From positions 774,701,138-774,765,137 of the forward strand of contig NC_090438.1 of NCBI RefSeq assembly GCF_031143425.1: a DNA stretch of 64,000 nt, read 5' to 3'. The DNA is from Pleurodeles waltl. Its lineage: Eukaryota; Chordata; Amphibia; Caudata; Salamandridae. Shown one piece after another: positions 37,024 through 51,400 of this stretch. The translations under genes and the position numbers were made by a program. The stretch's first letter is position 1, and each line of letters begins with the position of its first letter. The notes beneath the pieces are model-generated. The model worked only from the letters and a program-made list of their open reading frames with translations. It did not search any database and had not been told where the DNA came from.

Positions 37024-40000
37024 TCATCCCTCCTTGGTTTCCCCTAGGTCTCTAGTTTTCAGAAATGCACAGGTTTGGTAGGTTTCCCTAGGTGCCGGCT
37101 GAGCTAGAGGACAAAATCTGCAGGTAGGCACTTCGCAAAAAACACCTCTGTTTTCTTCCAAAATTTTGGATGTGTCCACGTTGCGCTTTGGGGTGTTTCC
37201 TGTCGCGGGCGCTAACCCTACCCACACAAGTGAGGTATCATTTTTAATCGGGAGACTTGGGGGAACGCTGGGTGGAAGGAAATTTGTGGCTCCTCCCAGA
37301 TTCCAGAACTTTCTGCCACAGAAATGTGAGGAACATGTGTTTTTTTAGCCAAATATTGAGGTTTGCAAAGGATTCTGGGTAACAGAACCTGGTCCGAGCC
37401 CCGCAAGTCACCCCTCCTTGGATTCCCCTAGTTCTCTAGTTTTCAGAAATGCACAGGTTTGGTAGGTTTCGCTAGGTGCCGGCTGAGCTAGAGGCCAAAA
37501 TCTACAGGTAGGCACTTCGCAAAAAACACCTCTGTTTTCTTCCAAAATTTTGGATGTGTCCACGTTGCGCTTTGGGGTGTTTCCTGTCGCCGGCGCTAGG
37601 CCTACCCACGCAAGTGAGGTATAATTTTTATCGGGAGACTTGGGGGAACGCTGGGTGGAAGGAAATTTGTGGCTCCTCCCAGATTCCAGAACTTTCTGCC
37701 ACAGAAATGTGAGGAACATGTGTTTTTTTAGCCAAATATTGAGGTTTGCAAAGGATTCTGGGTAACAGAACCTGGTCCGAGCCCCGCAAGTCACCCCTCC
37801 TTGGATTCCCCTACGTCTCTAGTTTTCAGAAATGCACAGGTTTGGTAGGTTTCCCTAGGTGCCGGCTGAGCTAGAGGCCAAAATCTACAGGTAGGCACTT
37901 CGCAAAAAACACCTCTGTTTTCTTCCAAAATTTTGGATGTGTCCACGTTGCGCTTCGGGGTGTTTCCTGTCGCCGGCGCTAGGCCTACCCACGCAAGTGA
38001 GGTATCATTTTTATCGGGAGACTTGGGGGAACGCTGGGTGGAAGGAAATTTGTGGCTCCTCTCAGATTCCAGAACTTTCTGCCACAGAAATGTGAGAGCC
38101 AAATTTTGAGGTTTGCAAAGGATTCTGGGTAACAGAACCTGGTCCGAGCCCCGCAAGTCACCCCATCTTGGATTCCCCTAGGTCTCTAGTTTTCAGAAAT
38201 GCACAGGTTTGGTAGGTTTCCCTAGGTGCCGGCTGAGCTAGAGGCCAAAATCTACAGGTAGGCACTTCGCAATAAACACCTCTGTTTTCTTCCAAAATTT
38301 TGGATGTGTCCACGTTGCGCTTTGGGGTGTTTCCTGTCGCGGGCGCTAGGCCTACCCACGCAAGTAAGGTATCATTTTTATCGGGAGACTTGGGGGAACG
38401 CTGGGTAGAAGGAAATTTGTGGCTCCTCTCAGATTCCAGAACTTTCTGCCACAGAAATGTGAGGAACATGTGTTTTTTTAGCCAAATTTTGAGGTTTGCA
38501 AAGGATTCTGGGTAACAGAACCTGGTCCGAGCCCCGCAAGTCACACCTCCTTGGTTTCCCCTAGGTCTCTAGTTTTCAGAAATGCACAGGTTTGGTAGGT
38601 TTCCCTAGGTGCCGGCTGAGCTAGAGGCCAAAATCTGCAGGTAGGCACTTCGCAAGAAACACCTCTGTTTTCTTCCAAAATTTTGGATGTGTCCACGTTG
38701 CGCTTTGGGGTGTTTCCTGTCGCGGGCGCTAAGCCTACCCACACAAGTGAGGTATCATTTTTAATCGGGAGACTTGGGGGAACGCTGGGTGGAAGGAAAT
38801 TTGTGGCTCCTCCCAGATTCCAGAACTTTCTGCCACAGAAATGTGAGGAACATGTGTTTTTTTAGCCAAATATTGAGGTTTGCAAAGGATTCTGGGTAAC
38901 AGAACCTGGTCCGAGCCCCGCAAGTCACCCCTCCTTGGATTCCCCTAGTTCTCTAGTTTTCAGAAATGCACAGGTTTGGTAGGTTTCCCTAGGTGCCGGC
39001 TGAGCTAGAGGCCAAAATCTACAGGTAGGCACTTCGCAAAAAACACCTCTGTTTTCTTCCAAAAGTTTGGATGTGTCCACGTTGCGCTTTGGGGTGTTTC
39101 CTGTCGCCGGCGCTAGGCCTACCCACGCAAGTGAGGTATCATTTTTATCGGGAGACTTGGGGGAACGCTGGGTGGAAGGAAATTTGTGGCTCCTCTCAGA
39201 TTCCAGAACTTTCTGCCACAGAAATGTGAGAGCCAAATTTTGAGGTTTGCAAAGGATTCTGGGTAACAGAACCTGGTCCGAGCCCCGCAAGTCACCCCAT
39301 CTTGGATTCCCCTAGGTCTCTAGTTTTCAGAAATGCACAGGTTTGGTAGGTTTCCCTAGGTGCCGGCTGAGCTAGAGGCCAAAATCTACAGGTAGGCACT
39401 TCGCAATAAACACCTCTGTTTTCTTCCAAAATTTTGGATGTGTCCACGTTGCGCTTTGGGGTGTTTCCTGTCGCGGGCGCTAGGCCTACCCACGCAAGTA
39501 AGGTATCATTTTTATCGGGAGACTTGGGGGAACGCTGGGTAGAAGGAAATTTGTGGCTCCTCTCAGATTCCAGAACTTTCTGCCACAGAAATGTGAGGAA
39601 CATGTGTTTTTTTAGCCAAATTTTGAGGTTTGCAAAGGATTCTGGGTAACAGAACCTGGTCCGAGCCCCGCAAGTCACCCCTCCTTGGTTTCCCCTAGGT
39701 CTCTAGTTTTCAGAAATGCACAGGTTTGGTAGGTTTCCCTAGGTGCCGGCTGAGCTAGAGGCCAAAATCTGCAGGTAGGCACTTCGCAAAAAACACCTCT
39801 GTTTTCTTCCAAAATTTTGGATGTGTCCACGTTGCGCTTTGGGGTGTTTCCTGTCGCGGGCGCTAAGCCTACCCACACAAGTGAGGTATCATTTTTAATC
39901 GGGAGACTTGGGGGAACGCTGGGTGGAAGGAAATTTGTGGCTCCTCCCAGATTCCAGAACTTTCTGCCACAGAAATGTGAGGAACATGTGTTTTTTTAGC

Positions 40001-40824
40001 CAAATATTGAGGTTTGCAAAGGATTCTGGGTAACAGAACCTGGTCCGAGCCCCGCAAGTCACCCCTCCTTGGATTCCCCTAGTTCTCTAGTTTTCAGAAA
40101 TGCACAGGTTTGGTAGGTTTCGCTAGGTGCCGGCTGAGCTAGAGGCCAAAATCTACAGGTAGGCACTTCGCAAAAAACACCTCTGTTTTCTTCCAAAATT
40201 TTGGATGTGTCCACGTTGCGCTTTGGGGTGTTTCCTGTCGCCGGCGCTAGGCCTACCCAGGCAAGTGAGGTATCATTTTTATCGGGAGACTTGGGGGAAC
40301 GCTGGGTGGAAGGAAATTTGTGGCTCCTCTCAGATTCCAGAACTTTCTGCCACAGAAATTTGAGGAACATGTGTTTTTTTAGCCAAATTTTGAGGTTTGC
40401 AAAGGATTCTGGGTAACAGAACCTGGTCCGAGCCCCGCAAGTCACCCCATCTTGGATTCCCCTAGGTCTCTAGTTTTCAGAAATGCACAGGTTTGGTAGG
40501 TTTCCCTAGGTGCCGGCTGAGCTAGAGGCCAAAATCTACAGGTAGGCACTTCGCAATAAACACCTCTGTTTTCTTCCAAAATTTTGGATGTGTCCACGTT
40601 GCGCTTTGGGGTGTTTCCTGTCGCGGGCGCTAGGCCTACCCACGCAAGTAAGGTATCATTTTTATCGGGAGACTTGGGGGAACGCTGGGTAGAAGGAAAT
40701 TTGTGGCTCCTCTCAGATTCCAGAACTTTCTGCCACAGAAATGTGAGGAACATGTGTTTTTTTAGCCAAATTTTGAGGTTTGCAAAGGATTCTGGGTAAC
40801 AGAACCTGGTCCGAGCCCCGCAAG
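37024..40824 (+). repeat. HOR block B-3, 3,801 bp
   Basis: Third B block of the regular part, with 367 bp monomers at 37791 and 38925. It has the B-1/B-2 markers in mB1 and mB2 but A at 39788 in mB8, as in B-4. Private changes include 'cttcgggg' near 37956, 'tcacacctcc' near 38541 and a broken palindrome ('aaaagtttgg') near 39065. It is followed by another B block instead of an A block. Confidence 0.87.
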
Positions 40825-43800
40825 TCACCCCTCCTTGGTTTCCCCTAGGTCTCTAGTTTTCAGAAATGCACAGGTTTGGTAGGTTTCCCTAGGTGCCGGC
40901 TGAGCTAGAGGCCAAAATCTGCAGGTAGGCACTTCGCAAAAAACACCTCTGTTTTCTTCCAAAATTTTGGATGTGTCCACGTTGCGGTTTGGGTGTTTCC
41001 TGTCGCGGGCGCTAAGCCTACCCACACAAGTGAGGTATCATTTTTAATCGGGAGACTTGGGGGAACGCTGGGTGGAAGGAAATTTGTGGCTCCTCCCAGA
41101 TTCCAGAACTTTCTGCCACAGAAATGTGAGGAACATGTGTTTTTTTAGCCAAATATTGAGGTTTGCAAAGGATTCTGGGTAACAGAACCTGGTCCGAGCC
41201 CCGCAAGTCACCCCTCCTTGGATTCCCCTAGTTCTCTAGTTTTCAGAAATGCACAGGTTTGGTAGGTTTCGCTAGGTGCCGGCTGAGCTAGAGGCCAAAA
41301 TCTACAGGTAGGCACTTCGCAAAAAACACCTCTGTTTTCTTCCAAAATTTTGGATGTGTCCACGTTGCTCTTTGGGGTGTTTCCTGTCGCCGGCGCTAGG
41401 CCTACCCACGCAAGTGAGGTATAATTTTTATCGGGAGACTTGGGGGAACGCTGGGTGGAAGGAAATTTGTGGCTCCTCTCAGATTCCAGAACTTTCTGCC
41501 ACAGAAATGTGAGGAACATGTGTTTTTTTAGCCAAATATTGAGGTTTGCAAAGGATTCTGGGTAACAGAACCTGGTCCGAGCCCCGCAAGTCACCCCTCC
41601 TTGGATTCCCCTACGTCTCTAGTTTTCAGAAATGCACAGGTTTGGTAGGTTTCCCTAGGTGCCGGCTGAGCTAGAGGCCAAAATCTACAGGTAGGCACTT
41701 CGCAAAAAACACCTCTGTTTTCTTCCAAAATTTTGGATGTGTCCACGTTGCGCTTTGGGGTGTTTCCTGTCGCCGGCGCTAGGCCTACCCACGCAGCTGA
41801 GGTATCATTTTTATCGGGAGACTTGGGGGAACGCTGGGTGGAAGGAAATTTGTGGCTCCTCTCAGATTCCAGAACTTTCTGCCACAGAAATGTGAGAGCC
41901 AAATTTTGAGGTTTGCAAAGGATTCTGGGTAACAGAACCTGGTCCGAGCCCCGCAAGTCACCCCATCTTGGATTCCCCTAGGTCTCTAGTTTTCAGAAAT
42001 GCACAGGTTTGGTAGGTTTCCCTAGGTGCCGGCTGAGCTAGAGGCCAAAATCTACAGGTAGGCACTTCGCAATAAACACCTCTGTTTTCTTCCAAAATTT
42101 TGGATGTGTCCACGTTGCGCTTTGGGGTGATTCCTGTCGCGGGCGCTAGGCCTACCCACGCAAGTAAGGTATCATTTTTATCGGGAGACTTGGGGGAACG
42201 CTGGGTAGAAGGAAATTTGTGGCTCCTCTCAGATTCCAGAACTTTCTGCCACAGAAATGTGAGGAACATGTGTTTTTTTAGCCAAAATTTGAGGTTTGCA
42301 AAGGATTCTGGGTAACAGAACCTGGTCCGAGCCCCGCAAGTCACCCCTCCTTGGTTTCCCCTAGGTCTCTAGTTTTCAGAAATGCACAGGTTTGGTAGGT
42401 TTCCCTAGGTGCCGGCTGAGCTAGAGGCCAAAATCTGCAGGTAGGCACTTCGCAAGAAACACCTCTGTTTTCTTCCAAAATTTTGGATGTGTCCACGTTG
42501 CGCTTTGGGGTGTTTCCTGTCGCGGGCGCTAAGCCTACCCACACAAGTGAGGTATCATTTTTAATCGGGAGACTTGGGGGAACGCTGGGTGGAAGGAAAT
42601 TTGTGGCTCCTCCCAGATTCCAGAACTTTCTGCCACAGAAATGTGAGGAACATGTGTTTTTTTAGCCAAATATTGAGGTTTGCAAAGGATTCTGGGTAAC
42701 AGAACCTGGTCCGAGCCCCGCAAGTCACCCCTCCTTGGATTCCCCTAGTTCTCTAGTTTTCAGAAATGCACAGGTTTGGTAGGTTTCCCTAGGTGCCGGC
42801 TGAGCTAGAGGCCAAAATCTACAGGTAGGCACTTCGCAAAAAACACCTCTGTTTTCTTCCAAAATTTTGGATGTGTCCACGTTGCGCTTTGGGGTGTTTC
42901 CTGTCGCCGGCGCTAGGCCTACCCACGCAAGTGAGGTATCATTTTTATCGGGAGACTTGGGGGAACGCTGGGTGGAAGGAAATTTGTGGCTCCTCTCAGA
43001 TTCCAGAACTTTCTGCCACAGAAATGTGAGAGCCAAATTTTGAGGTTTGCAAAGGATTCTGGGTAACAGAACCTGGTCCGAGCCCCGCAAGTCACCCCAT
43101 CTTGGATTCCCCTAGGTCTCTAGTTTTCAGAAATGCACAGGTTTGGTAGGTTTCCCTAGGTGCCGGCTGAGCTAGAGGCCAAAATCTACAGGTAGGCACT
43201 TCGCAATAAACACCTCTGTTTTCTTCCAAAATTTTGGATGTGTCCACGTTGCGCTTTGGGGTGTTTCCTGTCGCGGGCGCTAGGCCTACCCACGCAAGTA
43301 AGGTATCATTTTTATCGGGAGACTTGGGGGAACGCTGGGTAGAAGGAAATTTGTGGCTCCTCTCAGATTCCAGAACTTTCTGCCACAGAAATGTGAGGAA
43401 CATGTGTTTTTTTAGCCAAATTTTGAGGTTTGCAAAGGATTCTGGGTAACAGAACCTGGTCCGAGCCCCGCAAGTCACCCCTCCTTGGTTTCCCCTAGGT
43501 CTCTAGTTTTCAGAAATGCACAGGTTTGGTAGGTTTCCCTAGGTGCCGGCTGAGCTAGAGGCCAAAATCTGCAGGTAGGCACTTCGCAAAAAACACCTCT
43601 GTTTTCTTCCAAAATTTTGGATGTGTCCACGTTGCGCTTTGGGGTGTTTCCTGTCGCGGGCGCTAAGCCTACCCACACAAGTGAGGTATCATTTTTAATC
43701 GGGAGACTTGGGGGAACGCTGGGTGGAAGGAAATTTGTGGCTCCTCCCAGATTCCAGAACTTTCTGCCACAGAAATGTGAGGAACATGTGTTTTTTTAGC

Positions 43801-44624
43801 CAAATATTGAGGTTTGCAAAGGATTCTGGGTAACAGAACCTGGTCCGAGCCCCGCAAGTCACCCCTCCTTGGATTCCCCTAGTTCTCTAGTTTTCAGAAA
43901 TGCACAGGTTTGGTAGGTTTCGCTAGGTGCCGGCTGAGCTAGAGGCCAAAATCTACAGGTAGGCACTTCGCAAAAAACACCTCTGTTTTCTTCCAAAATT
44001 TTGGATGTGTCCACGTTGCGCTTTGGGGTGTTTCCTGTCGCCGGCGCTAGGCCTACCCAGGCAAGTGAGGTATCATTTTTATCGGGAGACTTGGGGGAAC
44101 GCTGGGCGGAAGGAAATTTGTGGCTCCTCTCAGATTCCAGAACTTTCTGCCACAGAAATTTGAGGAACATGTGTTTTTTTAGCCAAATTTTGAGGTTTGC
44201 AAAGGATTCTGGGTAACAGAACCTGGTCCGAGCCCCGCAAGTCACCCCATCTTGGATTCCCCTAGGTCTCTAGTTTTCAGAAATGCACAGGTTTGGTAGG
44301 TTTCCCTAGGTGCCGGCTGAGCTAGAGGCCAAAATCTACAGGTAGGCACTTCGCAATAAACACCTCTGTTTTCTTCCAAAATTTTGGATGTGTCCACGTT
44401 GCGCTTTGGGGTGTTTCCTGTCGCGGGCGCTAGGCCTACCCACGCAAGTAAGGTATCATTTTTATCGGGAGACTTGGGGGAACGCTGGGTAGAAGGAAAT
44501 TTGTGGCTCCTCTCAGATTCCAGAACTTTCTGCCACAGAAATGTGAGGAACATGTGTTTTTTTAGCCAAATTTTGAGGTTTGCAAAGGATTCTGGGTAAC
44601 AGAACCTGGTCCGAGCCCCGCAAG
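40825..44624 (+). repeat. HOR block B-4, 3,800 bp
   Basis: First B block out of alternation. mB1 has lost one G and has a private C to G change at 40987 ('gcggtttggg'). The 367 bp monomers start at 41591 and 42725. G at 41796 in mB3 is shared with B-5 and B-6, followed by a private C. C at 44107 in mB9 ('gctgggcgg') is shared only with the equivalent monomer of A-5. Further private changes lie near 41368, 42130 and 42286. Confidence 0.87.
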
Positions 44625-47600
44625 TCACCCCTCCTTGGTTTCCCCTAGGTCTCTAGTTTTCAGAAATGCACAGGTTTGGTAGGTTTCCCTAGGTGCCGGC
44701 TGAGCTAGAGGCCAAAATCTGCAGGTAGGCACTTCGCAAAAAACACCTCTGTTTTCTTCCAAAATTTTGGATGTGTCCACGTTGCGCTTTGGGTGTTTCC
44801 TGTCGCGGGCGCTAAGCATACCCACACAAGTGAGGTATCATTTTTAATCGGGAGACTTGGGGGAACGCTGGGTGGAAGGAAATTTGTGGCTCCTCCCAGA
44901 TTCCAGAACTTTCTGCCACAGAAATGTGAGGAACATGTGTTTTTTTAGCCAAATATTGAGGTTTGCAAAGGATTCTGGGTAACAGAACCTGGTCCGAGCC
45001 CCGCAAGTCACCCCTCCTTGGATTCCCCTAGTTCTCTAGTTTTCAGAAATGCACAGGTTTGGTAGGTTTCGCTAGGTGCCGGCTGAGCTAGAGGCCAAAA
45101 TCTACAGGTAGGCACTTCGCAAAAAACACCTCTGTTTTCTTCCAAAATTTTGGATGTGTCCACGTTGCGCTTTGGGGTGTTTCCTGTCGCCGGCGCTAGG
45201 CCTACCCACGCAAGTGAGGTATAATTTTTATCGGGAGACTTGGGGGAACGCTGGGTGGAAGGAAATTTGTGGCTCCTCTCAGATTCCAGAACTTTCTGCC
45301 ACAGAAATGTGAGGAACATGTGTTTTTTTAGCCAAATATTGAGGTTTGCAAAGGATTCTGGGTAACAGAACCTGGTCCGAGCCCCGCAAGTCACCCCTCC
45401 TTGGATTCCCCTACGTCTCTAGTTTTCAGAAATGCACAGGTTTGGTAGGTTTCCCTAGGTGCCGGCTGAGCTAGAGGCCAAAATCTACAGGTAGGCACTT
45501 CGCAAAAAACACCTCTGTTTTCTTCCAAAATTTTGGATGTGTCCACGTTGCGCTTTGGGGTGTTTCCTGTCGCCGGCGCTAGGCCTACCCACGCAGGTGA
45601 GGTATCATTTTTATCGGGAGACTTGGGGGAACGCTGGGTGGAAGGAAATTTGTGGCTCCTCTCAGATTCCAGAACTTTCTGCCACAGAAATGTGAGAGCC
45701 AAATTTTGAGGTTTGCAAAGGATTCTGGGTAACAGAACCTGGTCCGAGCCCCGCAAGTCACCCCATCTTGGATTCCCCTAGGTCTCTAGTTTTCAGAAAT
45801 GCACAGGTTTGGTAGGTTTCCCTAGGTGCCGGCTGAGCTAGAGGCCAAAATCTACAGGTAGGCACTTCGCAATAAACACCTCTGTTTTCTTCCAAAATTT
45901 TGGATGTGTCCACGTTGCGCTTTGGGGTGTTTCCTGTCGCGGGCGCTAGGCCTACCCACGCAAGTAAGGTATCATTTTTATCGGGAGACTTGGGGGAACG
46001 CTGGGTAGAAGGAAATTTGTGGCTCCTCTCAGATTCCAGAACTTTCTGCCACAGAAATGTGAGGAACATGTGTTTTTTTAGCCAAATTTTGAGGTTTGCA
46101 AAGGATTCTGGGTAACAGAACCTGGTCCGAGCCCCGCAAGTCACCCCTCCTTGGTTTCCCCTAGGTCTCTAGTTTTCAGAAATGCACAGGTTTGGTAGGT
46201 TTCCCTAGGTGCCGGCTGAGCTAGAGGCCAAAATCTGCAGGTAGGCACTTCGCAAGAAACACCTCTGTTTTCTTCCAAAATTTTGGATGTGTCCACGTTG
46301 CGCTTTGGGGTGTTTCCTGTCGCGGGCGCTAAGCCTACCCACACAAGTGAGGTATCATTTTTAATCGGGAGACTTGGGGGAACGCTGGGTGGAAGGAAAT
46401 TTGTGGCTCCTCCCAGATTCCAGAACTTTCTGCCACAGAAATGTGAGGAACATGTGTTTTTTTAGCCAAATATTGAGGTTTGCAAAGGATTCTGGGTAAC
46501 AGAACCTGGTCCGAGCCCCGCAAGTCACCCCTCCTTGGATTCCCCTAGTTCTCTAGTTTTCAGAAATGCACAGGTTTGGTAGGTTTCCCTAGGTGCCGGC
46601 TGAGCTAGAGGCCAAAATCTACAGGTAGGCACTTCGCAAAAAACACCTCTGTTTTCTTCCAAAATTTTGGATGTGTCCACGTTGCGCTTTGGGGTGTTTC
46701 CTGTCGCCGGCGCTAGGCCTACCCACGCAAGTGAGGTATCATTTTTATCGGGAGACTTGGGGGAACGCTGGGTGGAAGGAAATTTGTGGCTCCTCTCAGA
46801 TTCCAGAACTTTCTGCCACAGAAATGTGAGAGCCAAATTTTGAGGTTTGCAAAGGATTCTGGGTAACAGAACCTGGTCCGAGCCCCGCAAGTCACCCCAT
46901 CTTGGATTCCCCTAGGTCTCTAGTTTTCAGAAATGCACAGGTTTGGTAGGTTTCCCTAGGTGCCGGCTGAGCTAGAGGCCAAAATCTACAGGTAGGCACT
47001 TCGCAATAAACACCTCTGTTTTCTTCCAAAATTTTGGATGTGTCCACGTTGCGCTTTGGGGTGTTTCCTGTCGCGGGCGCTAGGCCTACCCACGCAAGTA
47101 AGGTATCATTTTTATCGGGAGACTTGGGGGAACGCTGGGTAGAAGGAAATTTGTGGCTCCTCTCAGATTCCAGAACTTTCTGCCACAGAAATGTGAGGAA
47201 CATGTGTTTTTTTAGCCAAATTTTGAGGTTTGCAAAGGATTCTGGGTAACAGAACCTGGTCCGAGCCCCGCAAGTCACCCCTCCTTGGTTTCCCCTAGGT
47301 CTCTAGTTTTCAGAAATGCACAGGTTTGGTAGGTTTCCCTAGGTGCCGGCTGAGCTAGAGGCCAAAATCTGCAGGTAGGCACTTCGCCAAAAACACCTCT
47401 GTTTTCTTCCAAAATTTTGGATGTGTCCACGTTGCGCTTTGGGGTGTTTCCTGTCGCGGGCGCTAAGCCTACCCACACAAGTGAGGTATCATTTTTAATC
47501 GGGAGACTTGGGGGAACGCTGGGTGGAAGGAAATTTGTGGCTCCTCCCAGATTCCAGAACTTTCTGCCACAGAAATGTGAGGAACATGTGTTTTTTTAGC

Positions 47601-48424
47601 CAAATATTGAGGTTTGCAAAGGATTCTGGGTAACAGAACCTGGTCCGAGCCCCGCAAGTCACCCCTCCTTGGATTCCCCTAGTTCTCTAGTTTTCAGAAA
47701 TGCACAGGTTTGGTAGGTTTCGCTAGGTGCCGGCTGAGCTAGAGGCCAAAATCTACAGGTAGGCACTTCGCAAAAAACACCTCTGTTTTCTTCCAAAATT
47801 TTGGATGTGTCCACGTTGCGCTTTGGGGTGTTTCCTGTCGCCGGCGCTAGGCCTACCCAGGCAAGTGAGGTATCATTTTTATCGGGAGACTTGGGGGAAC
47901 GCTGGGTGGAAGGAAATTTGTGGCTCCTCTCAGATTCCAGAACTTTCTGCCACAGAAATTTGAGGAACATGTGTTTTTTTAGCCAAATTTTGAGGTTTGC
48001 AAAGGATTCTGGGTAACAGAACCTGGTCCGAGCCCCGCAAGTCACCCCATCTTGGATTCCCCTAGGTCTCTAGTTTTCAGAAATGCACAGGTTTGGTAGG
48101 TTTCCCTAGGTGCCGGCTGAGCTAGAGGCCAAAATCTACAGGTAGGCACTTCGCAATAAACACCTCTGTTTTCTTCCAAAATTTTGGATGTGTCCACGTT
48201 GCGCTTTGGGGTGTTTCCTGTCGCGGGCGCTAGGCCTACCCACGCAAGTAAGGTATCATTTTTATCGGGAGACTTGGGGGAACGCTGGGTAGAAGGAAAT
48301 TTGTGGCTCCTCTCAGATTCCAGAACTTTCTGCCACAGAAATGTGAGGAACATGTGTTTTTTTAGCCAAATTTTGAGGTTTGCAAAGGATTCTGGGTAAC
48401 AGAACCTGGTCCGAGCCCCGCAAG
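44625..48424 (+). repeat. HOR block B-5, 3,800 bp
   Basis: Third B block in a row. mB1 lacks one G and has A at 44818 ('ctaagcata'), shared only with B-6. The 367 bp monomers start at 45391 and 46525. mB8 has the 'cgccaaaaac' form. Confidence 0.87.
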
Positions 48425-51400
48425 TCACCCCTCCTTGGATTCCCCTACGTCTCTAGTTTTCAGAAATGCACAGGTTTGGTAGGTTTCCCTAGGTGCCGGC
48501 TGAGCTAGAGGCCAAAATCTACAGGTAGGCACTTCGCAAAAAACACCTCTGTTTTCTTCCAAAATTTTGGATGTGTCCACGTTGCGCTTTGGGGTGTTTC
48601 CTGTCGCCGGCGCTAGGCCTACCCACGCAAGTGAGGTATCATTTTTATCGGGAGACTTGGGGGAACGCTGGGTGGAAGGAAATTTGTGGCTCCTCTCAGA
48701 TTCCAGAACTTTCTGCCACAGAAATGTGAGGAACATGTGTTTTTTTAGCCAAATTTTGAGGTTTGCAAAGGATTCTGGGTAACAGAACCTGGTCCGAGCC
48801 CCGCAAGTCACCCCATCTTGGATTCCCCTAGGTCTCTAGTTTTCAGAAATGCACAGGTTTGGTAGGTTTCCCTAGGTGCCGGCTGAGCTAGAGGCCAAAA
48901 TCTACAGGTAGGCACTTCGCAATAAACACCTCTGTTTTCTTCCAAAATTTTGGATGTGTCCACGTTGCGCTTTGGGGTGTTTCCTGTCGCGGGCGCTAGG
49001 CCTACCCACGCAAGTAAGGTATCATTTTTATCGGGAGACTTGGGGGAACGCTGGGTAGAAGGAAATTTGTGGCTCCTCTCAGATTCCAGAACTTTCTGCC
49101 ACAGAAATGTGAGGAACATGTGTTTTTTTAGCCAAATTTTGAGGTTTGCAAAGGATTCTGGGTAACAGAACCTGGTCCGAGCCCCGCAAGTCACCCCTCC
49201 TTGGTTTCCCCTAGGTCTCTAGTTTTCAGAAATGCACAGGTTTGGTAGGTTTCCCTAGGTGCCGGCTGAGCTAGAGGCCAAAATCTGCAGGTAGGCACTT
49301 CGCAAAAAACACCTCTGTTTTCTTCCAAAATTTTGGATGTGTCCACGTTGCGCTTTGGGGTGTTTCCTGTCGCGGGCGCTAAGCCTACCCACACAAGTGA
49401 GGTATCATTTTTAATCAGGAGACTTGGGGGAACGCTGGGTGGAAGGAAATTTGTGGCTCCTCCCAGATTCCAGAACTTTCTGCCACAGAAATGTGAGGAA
49501 CATGTGTTTTTTTAGCCAAATATTGAGGTTTGCAAAGGATTCTGGGTAACAGAACCTGGTCCGAGCCCCGCAAGTCACCCCTCCTTGGATTCCCCTAGTT
49601 CTCTAGTTTTCAGAAATGCACAGGTTTGGTAGGTTTCGCTAGGTGCCGGCTGAGCTAGAGGCCAAAATCTACAGGTAGGCACTTCGCAAAAAACACCTCT
49701 GTTTTCTTCCAAAATTTTGGATGTGTCCACGTTGCGCTTTGGGGTGTTTCCTGTCGCCGGCGCTAGGCCTACCCACGCAAGTGAGGTATCATTTTTATCG
49801 GGAGACTTGGGGGAACGCTGGGTGGAAGGAAATTTGTGGCTCCTCTCAGATTCCAGAACTTTCTGCCACAGAAATTTGAGGAACATGTGTTTTTTTAGCC
49901 AAATTTTGAGGTTTGCAAAGGATTCTGGGTAACAGAACCTGGTCCGAGCCCCGCAAGTCACCCCATCTTGGATTCCCCTAGGTCTCTAGTTTTCAGAAAT
50001 GCACAGGTTTGGTAGGTTTCCCTAGGTGCCGGCTGAGCTAGAGGCCAAAATCTACAGGTAGGCACTTCGCAAAAAACACCTCTGTTTTCTTCCAAAATTT
50101 TGGATGTGTCCACGTTGCGCTTTGGGGCGTTTCCTGTCGCGGGCGCTAGGCCTACCCACGCAAGTGAGGTATCATTTTTATCGGGAGACTTGGGGGAACG
50201 CTGGGTAGAAGGAAATTTGTGGCTCCTCTCAGATTCCAGAACTTTCTGCCACAGAAATGTGAGGAACATGTGTTTTTTTAGCCAAATTTTGAGGTTTGCA
50301 AAGGATTCTGGGTAACAGAACCTGGTCTGAGCCCCGCAAGTCACCCCTCCTTGGTTTCCCCTAGGTCTCTAGTTTTCAGAAATACACAGGTTTGGTAGGT
50401 TTCAATAGGTGCCAGCTGAGCTAGAGGCCAAAATCTGCAGGTAGGCACTTCGCAAAAAACACCTCTGTTTTCTTCCAAAATTTTGGATGTGTCCACGTTG
50501 CGCTTTGGGGTGTTTCCTGTCGCCGGCGCTAGGCCTACCCACGCAAGTGAGGTATCATTTTTATCGGGAGACTTGGGGGAACGCTGGGTGAAAGGAAATT
50601 TGTGGCTCCTCTCAGATTCCAGAACTTTCTGCCACAGAAATGTGAGGAACATGTGTTTTTTTAGCCAAATTTTGAGGTTTGCAAAGGATTCTGGGTAACA
50701 GAACCTGGTCCGAGCACAACAAGTCACCCCTCCTTGGATTCCCCTAGGTCTCTAGTTTTCAGAAATGCACAGGTTTGGTAGGTTTCCCTAGGTGCCGGCT
50801 GAGCTAGAGGCCAAAATCTACAGGTAGGCACTTCACAAAAAACACCTCTGTTTTCTTCCAAAATTTTGGATGTGTCCACGTTGCGCTTTGAGGTGTTTCC
50901 TGTCGCGGGCGCTAGGCCTACCCACACAAGTGAGGAATCATTTTTAATCGGGAGACTTGGGGGAACGCTGGATGGAAGGAAATTTGTGGCTCCTCTCAGA
51001 TTCCAGAACTTTCTGCCACAGAAATGTGAGGAACATGTTTTTTTTTAGCCAAATATTGAGGTTTGCAAAGGATTCTGGGTAACAGAACCTGGTCCGAGCC
51101 CCGCAAGTCACCCCTCTTTGGATTCCCCTACGTCTCTAGTTTTCAGAAATGCACAGGTTTGGTAGGTTTCCCTAGGTGCCGGCTGAGCTAGAGGCCAAAA
51201 TCTACAGGTAGGCACTTCGCAAAAAACACCTCTGTTTTCTTCCAAAATTTTGGATGTGTCCACGTTGCGCTTTGGGGTGTTTCCTGTCGCCGGCGCTAGG
51301 CCTACCCACGCAAGTGAGGTATCATTTTTATCGGGAGACTTGGGGGAACGCTGGGTGGAAGGAAATTTGTGGCTCCTCTCAGATTCCAGAACTTTCTGCC